In this document: positions 8,647-17,100 of the stretch, piece after piece
Layout of the letters: each line of letters begins with the position of its first letter
Numbering within the stretch: the first letter of the stretch is position 1
Source: Gracilimonas halophila
GTDB taxonomy: Bacteria > Bacteroidota > Rhodothermia > Balneolales > Balneolaceae
Direction: 5' to 3'
Assembly: GCF_042684365.1 (NCBI RefSeq)
Contig: NZ_JBHULI010000003.1
Span: forward strand, 124,001-188,000
DNA length: 64,000 nucleotides
The notes under the pieces: generated by a model
Database searches by the model: none
Seen by the model: the letters and a program-made list of their open reading frames with translations, nothing else
Told to the model about the DNA's origin: nothing
Made by a program: the position numbers and the translations under genes

Positions 8647-9804
8647 TTACCCTATCTCATCTGAATAAACAGTAGGGTTGGCTTCTCTTAAATTATAGGC
8701 ACTGCGCATCACTTCCCCATAGGCTCCGGCGCTGCGGATGGCAACGAGGTCACCTCGTTCAACTTTTGGAATGGAGATATCTGTTCGGAAGGTATCGGAG
8801 CTTTCGCAAATAGGGCCGACTACATCATATTTTTCTTCTGCCCTGGAACTGGTTAACACATCAATGCGGTGAGCCGCCTGGTATAACGCAGGACGGATAA
8901 GCTCGGTCATGCCGGCATCAACAATAGCGAAGTTTTTGGTCTGCCCGTATTTGGTGAATAAAACCCTGGATATCAGACTTCCGCACTGCCCGACAATCGA
9001 CCTACCCAATTCAAAATGCAATTGCTGATGATCTTTCAGGTTAATATTCTGCTCAAATAATCCAAAAAAGCGTTCAAAATCCGGGACTGAGTTATCATTT
9101 GGATGTCCATAATTGATTCCAAATCCACCACCCACATTTATGACAGAAAGCTCAAACCCTTTTTCTTCAATATGGTCATTCAATGCGTTGGCCTTTATGC
9201 AGAGTTCCTCAAATGGGGTGAACTTTTCGATCTGTGAACCGATATGGAAATGGATCCCGATTAATTTCAGGTTTTTTAGGGCCGGCAGCATTGCCAACAC
9301 CTCATCAAGGTCGGAAGCGTTGATGCCAAACTTGTTTTCATTCAAGCCGGTAGTAATATATTTGTGCGTGTCGGCCTCTACGTTGGGATTGAGTCTGAGG
9401 GCAATTCGAGCAGTTTTCCCATATTTTCCGGCTAATTCATTCAGTACTTCCAGTTCCTGGGTCGACTCACAATTGAAGCAAAAAATATCGTGCTTCAATC
9501 CCAATTCCATTTCTTCATCACTTTTGCCAACTCCTGCAAAGGCGATCTCATCGGGTGTAAATCCGGAATCGATGGCACGCTGAACTTCCCCGCCGCTTAC
9601 GCAATCCGCACCTAATCCGGCTTCTTTGATCTTCTCCAGAATCTTAGGCTGATTGTTTGCTTTCAAAGCAAAATGCACTCTAAATCCTTTGGAGATCCCA
9701 TGTTCTCTGATCTCATTAAGAGTGGTATTCAAAACATCCATGTCATAATAATAGAAAGGGGTTTTTTGAGTTCTGAAAAAGTCGGTGACTTCCGATGGGA
9801 ACAT
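8647..9804 (-). CDS. lysA: Diaminopimelate decarboxylase
   Basis: Converts meso-diaminopimelate to lysine with PLP, the last step of lysine synthesis. It has the alanine-racemase-like barrel: HFALKANNQPKIL with the PLP-binding Lys, HFHIGSQ, and GGGFGINYG for phosphate binding. The C-terminal beta domain has GPICESSDTF, with the Cys that reaches the other subunit's active site, and AGAYGEVM. I chose the ATG at 9804 (385 residues) because family members begin close to the FFRTQKTPFYYYDMDVL segment. An in-frame ATG at 9894 would add 30 residues. Together with lysC it supplies the lysine/DAP branch. Confidence 0.93.
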   Translation of the reverse strand: MFPSEVTDFFRTQKTPFYYYDMDVLNTTLNEIREHGISKGFRVHFALKANNQPKILEKIKEAGLGADCVSGGEVQRAIDSGFTPDEIAFAGVGKSDEEMELGLKHDIFCFNCESTQELEVLNELAGKYGKTARIALRLNPNVEADTHKYITTGLNENKFGINASDLDEVLAMLPALKNLKLIGIHFHIGSQIEKFTPFEELCIKANALNDHIEEKGFELSVINVGGGFGINYGHPNDNSVPDFERFFGLFEQNINLKDHQQLHFELGRSIVGQCGSLISRVLFTKYGQTKNFAIVDAGMTELIRPALYQAAHRIDVLTSSRAEEKYDVVGPICESSDTFRTDISIPKVERGDLVAIRSAGAYGEVMRSAYNLREANPTVYSDEIG

Positions 9805-9931
9805 GTAGAATTTTTTTAAGAGTGAATGAGTGGTTTTAGAAGGAAATAAAGATAATAAAATTTGCCGCACGGATTGATCGGAATTATTGATCATACAGAT
9901 TTTAATAAATCCTCGATCAAAATATATTAGG

Positions 9932-9963
9932 TTTGACCAGACACTAAAAAGCCTGTATCATTG
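9932..9963 (+). promoter_or_regulatory. Bacteroidota-type promoter before the c-di-AMP riboswitch
   Basis: TTTG at 9932-9935 (-33 element), a 20-nt spacer, then TATCATTG at 9956-9963, one mismatch from the -7 consensus TAnnTTTG. Transcription would start near 9970, just ahead of the riboswitch fold beginning near 9985. Position relative to the aptamer is the main support. Confidence 0.55.
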
Positions 9964-9984
9964 TTAGAGATGCAAGAAAATTAA

Positions 9985-10107
9985 TCAGCCGAGTTTTGTG
10001 ATATAGCAAAAGCGGAGGACCCAGAAGTGGGGCGAATTTCAGGAAATTGAAAAGAGCATCTATCAGCTCCAGCCCGTCAGCTAACTTCGCAGGCATTGAT
10101 AGAAGAT
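9985..10107 (+). promoter_or_regulatory. ydaO/yuaA-type cyclic di-AMP riboswitch
   Basis: The conserved ydaO aptamer elements occur in order: GCCGAG (9988-9993); GCGGAGGACCCA then TGGGGCGAAT (10012-10036); a hairpin AATTTC/GAAATT (10035-10040/10043-10048); a GAGC/GCTC hairpin (10054-10057/10066-10069); and the family hallmark CCCGTCAGCTAAC...GCAGGC (10073-10094). The loop bases CTATCA (10060-10065) pair exactly with TGATAG (10097-10102), the expected long-range helix. The aptamer senses c-di-AMP and usually shuts off potassium or osmolyte transport genes. It lies 66 nt before the TIM-barrel/antiporter/permease genes. No clear intrinsic terminator follows, so the expression platform may act on translation or by another fold. 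Confidence 0.88.
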
Positions 10108-10172
10108 TGAGTGTGCATCGTGCGTAATCGGTCTTCAGTTCTAACAGGAAATAGTATCGAAAATAAAAGCGC

Positions 10173-10835
10173 ATGAGCTTCCAACAGCAAGATTACCTCC
10201 TTTCTGCCAATAAATACAAAATACCGGAATCCATTTATGAAAGTCCGGGAATTGCATTAGGCGAAAACCTGGTAAAGTCTGTACTTCTTAGTACCGACCT
10301 CAGCTATATCCAAAATCTGAGTGCCGATGCAATTATGACTGTTCATCCATTTGATAAATCCAATAAGCTGGATCAGGTAATTATAGAGTTTTCACGGAAA
10401 CCGGTGATATGTGACATTGGTGGAGGTTTACTTAGCGAAGAAAGATCGATCCGTTTGGCAACGGGTGCATTTGAAGCAGGCGCATCTGCCTTAGTAATAA
10501 CTAAACCCACTCCACCCGAGATTGTAGCACGAATCCGGTCCGAGATTGATGGGCCACTCGTTTATACTGTTATGTTTGAAGCTGAAGATATCAAGGGACT
10601 TCATCAGGCAGGAGTTGATATCTTTAATATCTCTACCGGGGAATTTACGCCCGAAACTGTGGCAAGTGTAAGGGAATTAGTTCCAGATTCAGTTATTATG
10701 GCAAATGGTGGGCCGCATGATTCAACCATACGAGCTACGATTGAAACGGGCGCAGAAGCCATTGTGTTTAATCCGCCTACAGCCACTGAAATACTGCGAT
10801 CAATTTTTGACAATTACAGAAATAATATCGATTAA
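10173..10835 (+). CDS. TIM-barrel protein of unknown function, first gene under the c-di-AMP riboswitch
   Basis: A 220-residue (beta/alpha)8-type protein without signal peptide or membrane segment. Regular strand/helix units are seen: SADAIMTVHPF, KPVICDIGGGLL, GASALVITKP, GPLVYTVMFEAEDIKGLHQAGVDIFNIS and DSVIMANGG. The C-terminal TIETGAEAIVFNP plus ANGG look like the phosphate-binding end of ribulose-phosphate-binding-fold barrels. I do not recognise the exact family and assign no reaction. It lies directly after the riboswitch and 51 bp before the antiporter, so it probably belongs to the c-di-AMP regulon; a metabolic or regulatory partner of the transporters is a guess only. Confidence 0.72.
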   Translation: MSFQQQDYLLSANKYKIPESIYESPGIALGENLVKSVLLSTDLSYIQNLSADAIMTVHPFDKSNKLDQVIIEFSRKPVICDIGGGLLSEERSIRLATGAFEAGASALVITKPTPPEIVARIRSEIDGPLVYTVMFEAEDIKGLHQAGVDIFNISTGEFTPETVASVRELVPDSVIMANGGPHDSTIRATIETGAEAIVFNPPTATEILRSIFDNYRNNID

Positions 10836-10886
10836 TGATCAGCTATTAAGGCTATTTATGAGAAGCCTGTAACATGAAAAAGGTAT

Positions 10887-13364
10887 ATGAACGAATCACT
10901 TAATTTTTCTCTGCCATTCTCAAATCCGGTAATGATCTTTGCTTTGGTGATGATCGTTATTCTTGTTGCACCTATCGTATTCAAGAGGATCAAAATTCCG
11001 GGTTTAGTAGGTATTATTCTTTCAGGAATGGTTATTGGCCCAAGTGTATTAAACCTGCTTGAAAGAGACAGCACTATCGAGCTCCTTGGGACGGTAGGCT
11101 TACTCTATTTAATGTTCATGGCCGGATTATCCATAGACCTGAATCGGTTCGAAAAACTTCGAAATCAAAGTATTGGATTTGGAATATTATCCTATTCATT
11201 TCCCGCACTTGGTGCATATTTTGCAGGGGTGAACCTTTTCAATTATTCAGTAGAGAGTTCTCTTCTTTTGGGTGCAATTGTAGGGTCGCATACACTGCTT
11301 GCCTATCCCATAGTGGAGCGACTGGGGATTACAAAGAATACGGCTGTAACCATGTCTATGGGCGGAACACTGGTTACCGATGCACTGTCACTAGGAATTT
11401 TAGCTATCATTGCGGGAACGGTGGGGGATGCACAAGGTCCCGGGTATTGGACATTATTTGGAACATCAATTGCCATATTTTTGGTAGCAGCTGTACTTAT
11501 TTTGCCACGCTTGGGAAGGTGGTTTTTTAGAAATTTGAAGCATGAAACGGATGTGGATTTTGTGTTTTTGATGGCTGTTCTTTTTGCTACTGCTTTTTTA
11601 GCTGAGCTCGCAGGACTAGCTTCTATCATTGGGGCCTTCATTGCCGGGTTGCTTATGAATCGCCTTGTTCCCGGAAATGGAACCTTGATGAGCCGTATCC
11701 AATTTGTGGGTAACGCGCTATTCATCCCTTTTTTCCTGATCTCAGTAGGAATGCTGGTTGATGTGGAAGTACTTGCCAGCGTTGATGTCTGGATATATGC
11801 CATTGCCTTTACAACATTGGTCTTTGTGGGAAAAGCGATCGGTTCTCTGATCGTAAGGTTGCTCAAGGGGTTTTCAAATGCAGAGGGGTTGGTGATCTTT
11901 GGCTTGACAACTCCTCAATCTGCCGCAACGCTTGCCGTAACTTTACTGGGATATGACCTCGGATTTTTTGACCAAACAGCTGTAAATGCTGTAGTGATCA
12001 TGATCTTGATCACCTGTTTGGTAGGGCCCTGGCTCGTCGAAAAGTTTGGGCGCGAAGTTGCACTTCAGGAAGAGAAAAAGCCTTATGAGCCATCTCAAAC
12101 TCCACAACGCATCATTGTCCCGCTTGCAAATCCGGAGACCTCAGATGCCTTGATGGATATCGCTTTTATGATCAGGGATGAAAACTCTGAAGAGCCCATC
12201 TTCCCGCTTACCGTGGCACATGATGGAAAGGATGTAGACGCCCAGGTGGCGCGCGGCGAGAAAATGTTGAGTCACGCCGTTGTGCATGCCGCCGCAGCTG
12301 AGATTCCCGTAAACCCGGTAACCGCCATTGACCTTAATATTGCTCAAGGTATTGCGCGTTCGGTAAATGAAAAATTGGCCTCTACAGTAGTGATAGGATG
12401 GAACGGAGCTACATCCACAAAACAGCGCATTTTTGGGAGTATCCTGGATCAACTGCTTCAAAAGATCGATGAGATGGTTATGGTTTGCAAGATCCATAAA
12501 CCCATAAATACGGTAGAAAGAGTAGTGATCGCGATTCCTCCTTATGCCTCTCTGGAATCAGGTTTTAATGGAGCTATCAGATCCATCAAACTAATGGCAG
12601 ATCAGATCGGAAGTTCTGTAACAGTTTTAGCTCCAAAAGAACGGATGAAGAATGTTGAACGCAGAATCAAGCGTGTAAAGCCTGAACTTGAAACGCAATT
12701 TATCTCCATGGAAAGCTGGATGGAGCTTCCGGGGTGGATGGATGCGTCTATTGAAGAGGATGATCTTTTCGTTCTTTTAAGTGCACGGGAAGGTTCATTG
12801 TCGTGGCGCCCCGGGCTTGATCGGCTGCCAAGAGTTGTTGCACAGCGATTTCCCAAAATTTGTTTCATTACGGTATATCCGTCTGAGGTGGAGCATCAGG
12901 TGAAAAAATTTGAAGAAGGGTCCGGGTTAAAGTTATTGAATCAAGATCGTATAGTGATCTCGGAAACCGGAGACAGTCTCGAAGATAAATTCATAAAAAT
13001 GCTAAGCCGGGACGATACTATTCCAAGAGAAAAAGTGGAGCAGCTTATCGGAAGGTTACTCAAAAACTCTTCGGACTATTCTCCTGAAATGATGTCGGGC
13101 GTGGTTGTTTATGATGCACATACTTCCATTGTGGAAGAACAAATGTTATTTGTCGGTATTGTGAAAGAAGGGCTTCAGATCCCCAAAACAGCTAACAAAG
13201 CACATGTAGTGCTAATGTTGCTCAGTCCGAAAGAACTGCCTGTAAGGGAGCACCTGAAAGGCGTAAATACAGTTGCGAGATTAGTGCGTCCCGGTGAAAG
13301 TATCGAGCAGCTCAAAGCAGCTCAAAAGCCTGAAAATGTATTTAGTATTTTAATGAAGCCTTAG
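10887..13364 (+). CDS. CPA2 (Kef/NapA-type) cation:proton antiporter with USP-like and C-terminal EIIA-like domains
   Basis: Residues 1-~395 carry about 12 hydrophobic helices of the Na+(K+)/H+ exchanger family (IKIPGLVGIILSGMVIGPS; GGTLVTDALSLG with a likely transport Asp; GLASIIGAFIAGLLMNR). Two universal-stress-protein-like domains follow at about 410-545 and 555-680. The last ~85 residues (about 738-825) resemble a PTS EIIA type-2 domain: VVYDAHTSIVEEQMLFVGIV, then LLSPKELPVREHLKGV. His745 sits at the phospho-acceptor position. The 825 residues are long for this family. It follows the riboswitch-led TIM-barrel gene by 51 bp. The ion (K+ or Na+) is inferred from family and riboswitch. Confidence 0.9.
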   Translation: MNESLNFSLPFSNPVMIFALVMIVILVAPIVFKRIKIPGLVGIILSGMVIGPSVLNLLERDSTIELLGTVGLLYLMFMAGLSIDLNRFEKLRNQSIGFGILSYSFPALGAYFAGVNLFNYSVESSLLLGAIVGSHTLLAYPIVERLGITKNTAVTMSMGGTLVTDALSLGILAIIAGTVGDAQGPGYWTLFGTSIAIFLVAAVLILPRLGRWFFRNLKHETDVDFVFLMAVLFATAFLAELAGLASIIGAFIAGLLMNRLVPGNGTLMSRIQFVGNALFIPFFLISVGMLVDVEVLASVDVWIYAIAFTTLVFVGKAIGSLIVRLLKGFSNAEGLVIFGLTTPQSAATLAVTLLGYDLGFFDQTAVNAVVIMILITCLVGPWLVEKFGREVALQEEKKPYEPSQTPQRIIVPLANPETSDALMDIAFMIRDENSEEPIFPLTVAHDGKDVDAQVARGEKMLSHAVVHAAAAEIPVNPVTAIDLNIAQGIARSVNEKLASTVVIGWNGATSTKQRIFGSILDQLLQKIDEMVMVCKIHKPINTVERVVIAIPPYASLESGFNGAIRSIKLMADQIGSSVTVLAPKERMKNVERRIKRVKPELETQFISMESWMELPGWMDASIEEDDLFVLLSAREGSLSWRPGLDRLPRVVAQRFPKICFITVYPSEVEHQVKKFEEGSGLKLLNQDRIVISETGDSLEDKFIKMLSRDDTIPREKVEQLIGRLLKNSSDYSPEMMSGVVVYDAHTSIVEEQMLFVGIVKEGLQIPKTANKAHVVLMLLSPKELPVREHLKGVNTVARLVRPGESIEQLKAAQKPENVFSILMKP

Positions 13365-13538
13365 ATCCAAGAGGTTTTAAAGTTTAACTGACTGCAAAAA
13401 ATTTTGTAGTTATCAGTACGGTTGATATTATTTATGAGGTTAACTAAATGGATTTGCAAATAAATACGTACCATTGGTATGAGGTCGAAAAAGTTTAGCC
13501 TTATTTGCTGAACGAAATCAGATGTACAAAAACTTTCT

Positions 13539-15647
13539 ATGAAGCATAAAAAATTAGCCAAAGAATTAGGGCTTTCAGACGTTTACGCTATCGCTACCGG
13601 GGCAATGTTCAGCTCAGGATTTTTTCTTTTACCAGGTTTAGCAGCTGCTGAAACAGGACCATCAGTAGTTTTAGCTTATCTGGTTTCAGGTATTATCGTA
13701 TTACCCACCATGTTCAGTGTAGCTGAACTGGCAACCGCGCTGCCACGCTCAGGAGGAACCTACTATATCATTGACCGAAGCTTAGGCCCGATGCTGGGAA
13801 CAATTGGTGGTTTTGGTTCATGGTTAGCGTTGGTGCTTAAAAGTGCGTTTGCACTTATTGGTATGGGAGCATATATCTCTATTTTCTATGAAGTCGATAT
13901 CCTCTATGTAGCTATTTTTCTAACTATTGTATTTGGGATATTGAATGTTGTGGGCGCAAAAGAAACTACCTGGCTTCAGAAAGTACTAGTTGCAGCCCTC
14001 GTAACCATTATGTTTTTCTACATCATTCAGGGAGTATTTGAAGTGTTCTCCATGGATGTATTTGCGGTAGCTGAAAAACAATTCACTCCATTTTTCACGG
14101 AAGGAGTGTTTGGCTTTTTTGCAACGGTAGGTATGGTATTTGTGTCCTATGCAGGTCTGACAAAAGTGGCGAGTATAGCAGAGGAAGTAAAAAATCCGGA
14201 CAGAAATATTCCTCTGGGGATGTTCCTGGCAATAGGGACGGCTGTGATCGTATATGTGGTAGGTGTTTATATCATGGTAGCGCTGCTTGACCCAGCCGCT
14301 TTCAGGGAAGATCTTACCCCTGTTGCGACTGCCGGAGAAGTATTTTTGGACTGGCTTCCTGAGCCGGGTGGATTGATATTGGTCGTAGTTGCAGCTGTAG
14401 CAGCTTTTGCTTCTACGGGGAATGCCGGAATTATGTCAGCTTCAAGGTATCCTATGGCTATGGCACGGGATAAATTGGTCAACAAACATTTTGCTACAGT
14501 AGGAAAATTAGGTACCCCTCACTGGTCGGTATTAGGAACGGTTGGGTTGATGTTGTTTTTCCTGTTGGCTTTTAATGTTGCAGAGGTTGCGAAGCTGGCA
14601 AGTGCTTTTCAATTATTACTGTTTGGGCTGCTTAACCTTTCAGTTATTGTGATGCGGGAAAGCCGGATCGAAGAATATGATCCGGGCTTTAAATCGCCCT
14701 GGTATCCGTGGATACAAATTGCAGGTATTATACTTTCTATCATCCTGATCTTTGAGATGGGCGTATTATCCATATTGTTTACTGTTGCCGTTTCTGTAGC
14801 CTCTATTATCTGGTACAAGTATTATGCGGAAGCTAATGTGGAACGACAAGGAGCTATCTATCACGTGCATGCACGCCTTGGTGAGCATAAGGACCATGGG
14901 CTTGAAGGAGAAATGAGAAATATTTTAAGAGAGAAGGGACTTCGGCAAGAGGATCCTTATGAAGAACTGATTTCAAGAGCTGATGTGCTGGAGTACAGTT
15001 CTGATATAGATTACAAAGTGATCATTGAAGAAGCATCTCAGAAACTCGCTGATAAAATGGGTTTTTCATTAGAGAAACTTACCAAGATGTTTATGACCTC
15101 TGACGATTATACCGCAATTCCGATTGCGGAAGGTGTAGCATTGAATCACGCCCGAATTGATGAAAAAATATCTCCTGAAATGGTTCTAGTCAGGATCAAA
15201 GAAGGGTATAGCGATCGTAAAATATTATCCTCCACTTCCGAAGATGATGATGAGAGTAAACTTCACTCCATCATTTTCTTTGTGAGCTCCAAAGAAAACA
15301 GTGGTCAGCATCTGCGTATTTTGGCCCATATTGCAGAAATGGTGGGTTCCAAATCATTCCTGGAAAGGTGGTGCAATGCCGACAGTGAAGAAGAGCTGCG
15401 TGAGATATTATTGAGAGATGAGCGCTTTATTCGTATAACACTAAACCCGGATGATACCACTCAGCAGTACATCGGTAAGATGATCAAAGAGGTTTCATTC
15501 CCAGGACAAAGCCTAATTACAATCATCAGAAGGAAGGGGGAAATTAAAATTCCCCATGGTATTACAGTTCTTCAGGAAGGTGATGAGCTCTCAATAATTG
15601 GTGAGATAGAGGATATAGATGAATTAAAAGAAATGCTGAAGAAGTAA
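13539..15647 (+). CDS. APC-family permease with EIIA-like and RCK_C (TrkA-C) domains
   Basis: Residues 1-~430 form a 12-helix amino acid/polyamine/organocation permease (GAMFSSGFFLLPG, VGAKETTWLQKVL). About 475-615 match PTS EIIA type-2: GVALNHARIDEKISPEMVLV with His537 as candidate phospho-acceptor, then SGQHLRILAHIAEMV. About 625-702 form an RCK_C domain (FPGQSLITIIRRKGEI, PHGITVLQEGDELSIIG), a fold that binds c-di-AMP in several potassium transporters. The substrate may be K+ (compare KimA/YdaO of Bacillus) or an amino acid. It lies 174 bp after the antiporter with no visible terminator, so co-transcription from the riboswitch promoter is possible. Confidence 0.9.
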   Translation: MKHKKLAKELGLSDVYAIATGAMFSSGFFLLPGLAAAETGPSVVLAYLVSGIIVLPTMFSVAELATALPRSGGTYYIIDRSLGPMLGTIGGFGSWLALVLKSAFALIGMGAYISIFYEVDILYVAIFLTIVFGILNVVGAKETTWLQKVLVAALVTIMFFYIIQGVFEVFSMDVFAVAEKQFTPFFTEGVFGFFATVGMVFVSYAGLTKVASIAEEVKNPDRNIPLGMFLAIGTAVIVYVVGVYIMVALLDPAAFREDLTPVATAGEVFLDWLPEPGGLILVVVAAVAAFASTGNAGIMSASRYPMAMARDKLVNKHFATVGKLGTPHWSVLGTVGLMLFFLLAFNVAEVAKLASAFQLLLFGLLNLSVIVMRESRIEEYDPGFKSPWYPWIQIAGIILSIILIFEMGVLSILFTVAVSVASIIWYKYYAEANVERQGAIYHVHARLGEHKDHGLEGEMRNILREKGLRQEDPYEELISRADVLEYSSDIDYKVIIEEASQKLADKMGFSLEKLTKMFMTSDDYTAIPIAEGVALNHARIDEKISPEMVLVRIKEGYSDRKILSSTSEDDDESKLHSIIFFVSSKENSGQHLRILAHIAEMVGSKSFLERWCNADSEEELREILLRDERFIRITLNPDDTTQQYIGKMIKEVSFPGQSLITIIRRKGEIKIPHGITVLQEGDELSIIGEIEDIDELKEMLKK

Positions 15648-15698
15648 CAGATTAGCATTTTTGTTCTTTTTTTAAATTATCTGTTGTAATTGCATTTA

Positions 15699-15724
15699 CA
15701 TTCCCAACCTAAAGGTTGGGAATG
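15699..15724. repeat. Palindrome between convergent genes (REP-like / possible terminator)
   Basis: CATTCCCAACC (15699-15709), loop TAAA, then the exact complement at 15714-15724. It lies between the permease and hisS stop codons. No T-run adjoins it, so a dispersed repeat is at least as likely as a terminator. Confidence 0.65.
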
Positions 15725-15769
15725 CCTGTAAAAACTTCCGACTTTAATGGGCTATTTACAGAACAGCAC

Positions 15770-17029
15770 TCACTTATCCAGCTTCACTAAGATTTCATCA
15801 AAAGAAAGTGAAGCTTCTTCACTTTCTTTCATATTTCGAAGCGTAAATTTACCTTCATTCAGTTCGTTATCACCAATGATGATCGTGTAATTCGCATTCT
15901 CTCGGTTGGCATCTTTCATCTGAGCTTTCATGGAACGACTCATGTAATCCATCGTTGCTGAAAGACCGGCTTCCCGAGCCTTAGGGAGATGGGTCAAGGC
16001 CCATTTTCGTGCAGCATCACCCAAAGTCACGAAATACACATCCACTGACTTTTCTTCGGCGAGTTCAATACCCAGTTCCTCACAGGCTATCAATAATCGC
16101 TCCATGCCGGCGGCAAAACCAACAGCCGGAGTAGGCTGACCGCCAATTTCTTCCACCAACAGATCATAACGGCCACCACCGGCCAATGCATCCTGTGAAC
16201 CAAGGTCAGGAGAGGTAAGCTCAAAAGCTGTACGGGTATAGTAATCCATGCCGCGCACGAGGTGTGGGTCGAGCGTGTAGTTGATCCCGAGATCATCTAA
16301 ATAATCAGTAACCTTAGCAAAGTGGTCAGCCGATTCTTCATTCAAGTAATCCTGTATTACCGGTGCCTTTTTGATGAACTCCTGGTCTTCCTTTTCCTTA
16401 GAATCAAGGATGCGCATCGGATTCTTTTCAAAGCGTTGCTGAGAAAGTTCACTCATTTTACTGAGGTTCGGCTTTAAATATTCCCGCAGGGCTTCTTTAT
16501 AAGCTTCTCGGCTTTCAGGGTCACCTACAGAATTCAATTTCAGCTCAAAATTCTTAATCCCAATGCGTTGATAGATGCGGATCATAAAAGCGATGGTCTC
16601 TACATCTGCAACCGGATCATCACTGCCTATTACCTCTACTCCAAACTGGTGAAACTGTCTTTGGCGGCCTTTTTGAGGCTTTTCCGCACGAAACATAGGT
16701 CCGATGTAGTATAACTTTTGGGAGCCGCCTCGCTGTTCCATATGGTGCTCCACAAAAGCACGAACTACGGGAGCGGTCAGTTCAGGTCGTAATACATAAT
16801 GGCTGTCACCTTTCTCAAACGCGAAGATCTCTTTAGAAACAATATCTGTCAGTTGACCGATTCCACGTACGATCAATTCGGTTTGCTCCATAATGGGAGT
16901 ACGAATTTCCTCAAAATTAAACTTAGCCGCTTCTTCGTGAATGATATCTTCTAACGCCCTCCACTTTGGAGATTCATCGGGAAGAATATCTACCATTCCA
17001 ACGTGAGAAGTGTACTTAGGTTTTGCCAT
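15770..17029 (-). CDS. hisS: Histidyl-tRNA synthetase
   Basis: Class II synthetase that charges tRNA-His. Motif 1 and the histidine pocket (VLRPELTAPVVRAFVEHH), motif 2 (FRAEKPQKGRQRQFHQFGVE), the second histidine-binding segment (LVRGMDYYTRTAFEL) and motif 3 (AVGFAAGMERLL) are all present in order. The C-terminal ~90 residues form the anticodon-binding domain (VDVYFVTLGDAARKWAL). The 419 residues are normal. The start MAKPKYTSHVGMVDILPDES fits the family. It stands alone, with a flippase gene upstream on the same strand after a 71-bp gap. Confidence 0.97.
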   Translation of the reverse strand: MAKPKYTSHVGMVDILPDESPKWRALEDIIHEEAAKFNFEEIRTPIMEQTELIVRGIGQLTDIVSKEIFAFEKGDSHYVLRPELTAPVVRAFVEHHMEQRGGSQKLYYIGPMFRAEKPQKGRQRQFHQFGVEVIGSDDPVADVETIAFMIRIYQRIGIKNFELKLNSVGDPESREAYKEALREYLKPNLSKMSELSQQRFEKNPMRILDSKEKEDQEFIKKAPVIQDYLNEESADHFAKVTDYLDDLGINYTLDPHLVRGMDYYTRTAFELTSPDLGSQDALAGGGRYDLLVEEIGGQPTPAVGFAAGMERLLIACEELGIELAEEKSVDVYFVTLGDAARKWALTHLPKAREAGLSATMDYMSRSMKAQMKDANRENANYTIIIGDNELNEGKFTLRNMKESEEASLSFDEILVKLDK

Positions 17030-17100
17030 GTGTGTTATTGGGTTGAAGTGAAATCAGTTCTAATATCGTCCCAAAGATAAGGGGAGCAGGGGAGAGTTTC

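Noticed and set aside
9805..9894. Lysine riboswitch or longer N-terminus for lysA
   Set aside because: No L-box elements are visible, and the 30 extra in-frame residues lack family similarity; I kept the shorter start and noted the alternative.
9944..10174. A 76-codon open frame on the minus strand
   Set aside because: It lies antisense to the c-di-AMP riboswitch, has no recognisable protein features and would overlap the start of the TIM-barrel gene.
11303..11866. 187-codon minus-strand frame inside the antiporter
   Set aside because: Antisense to transmembrane helices; composition reflects the complement of hydrophobic codons, no start context or domain.
13365..13538. A second riboswitch ahead of the APC permease
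   Set aside because: The 174-bp spacer has none of the conserved ydaO or other riboswitch core sequences; it looks like plain AT-rich spacer.
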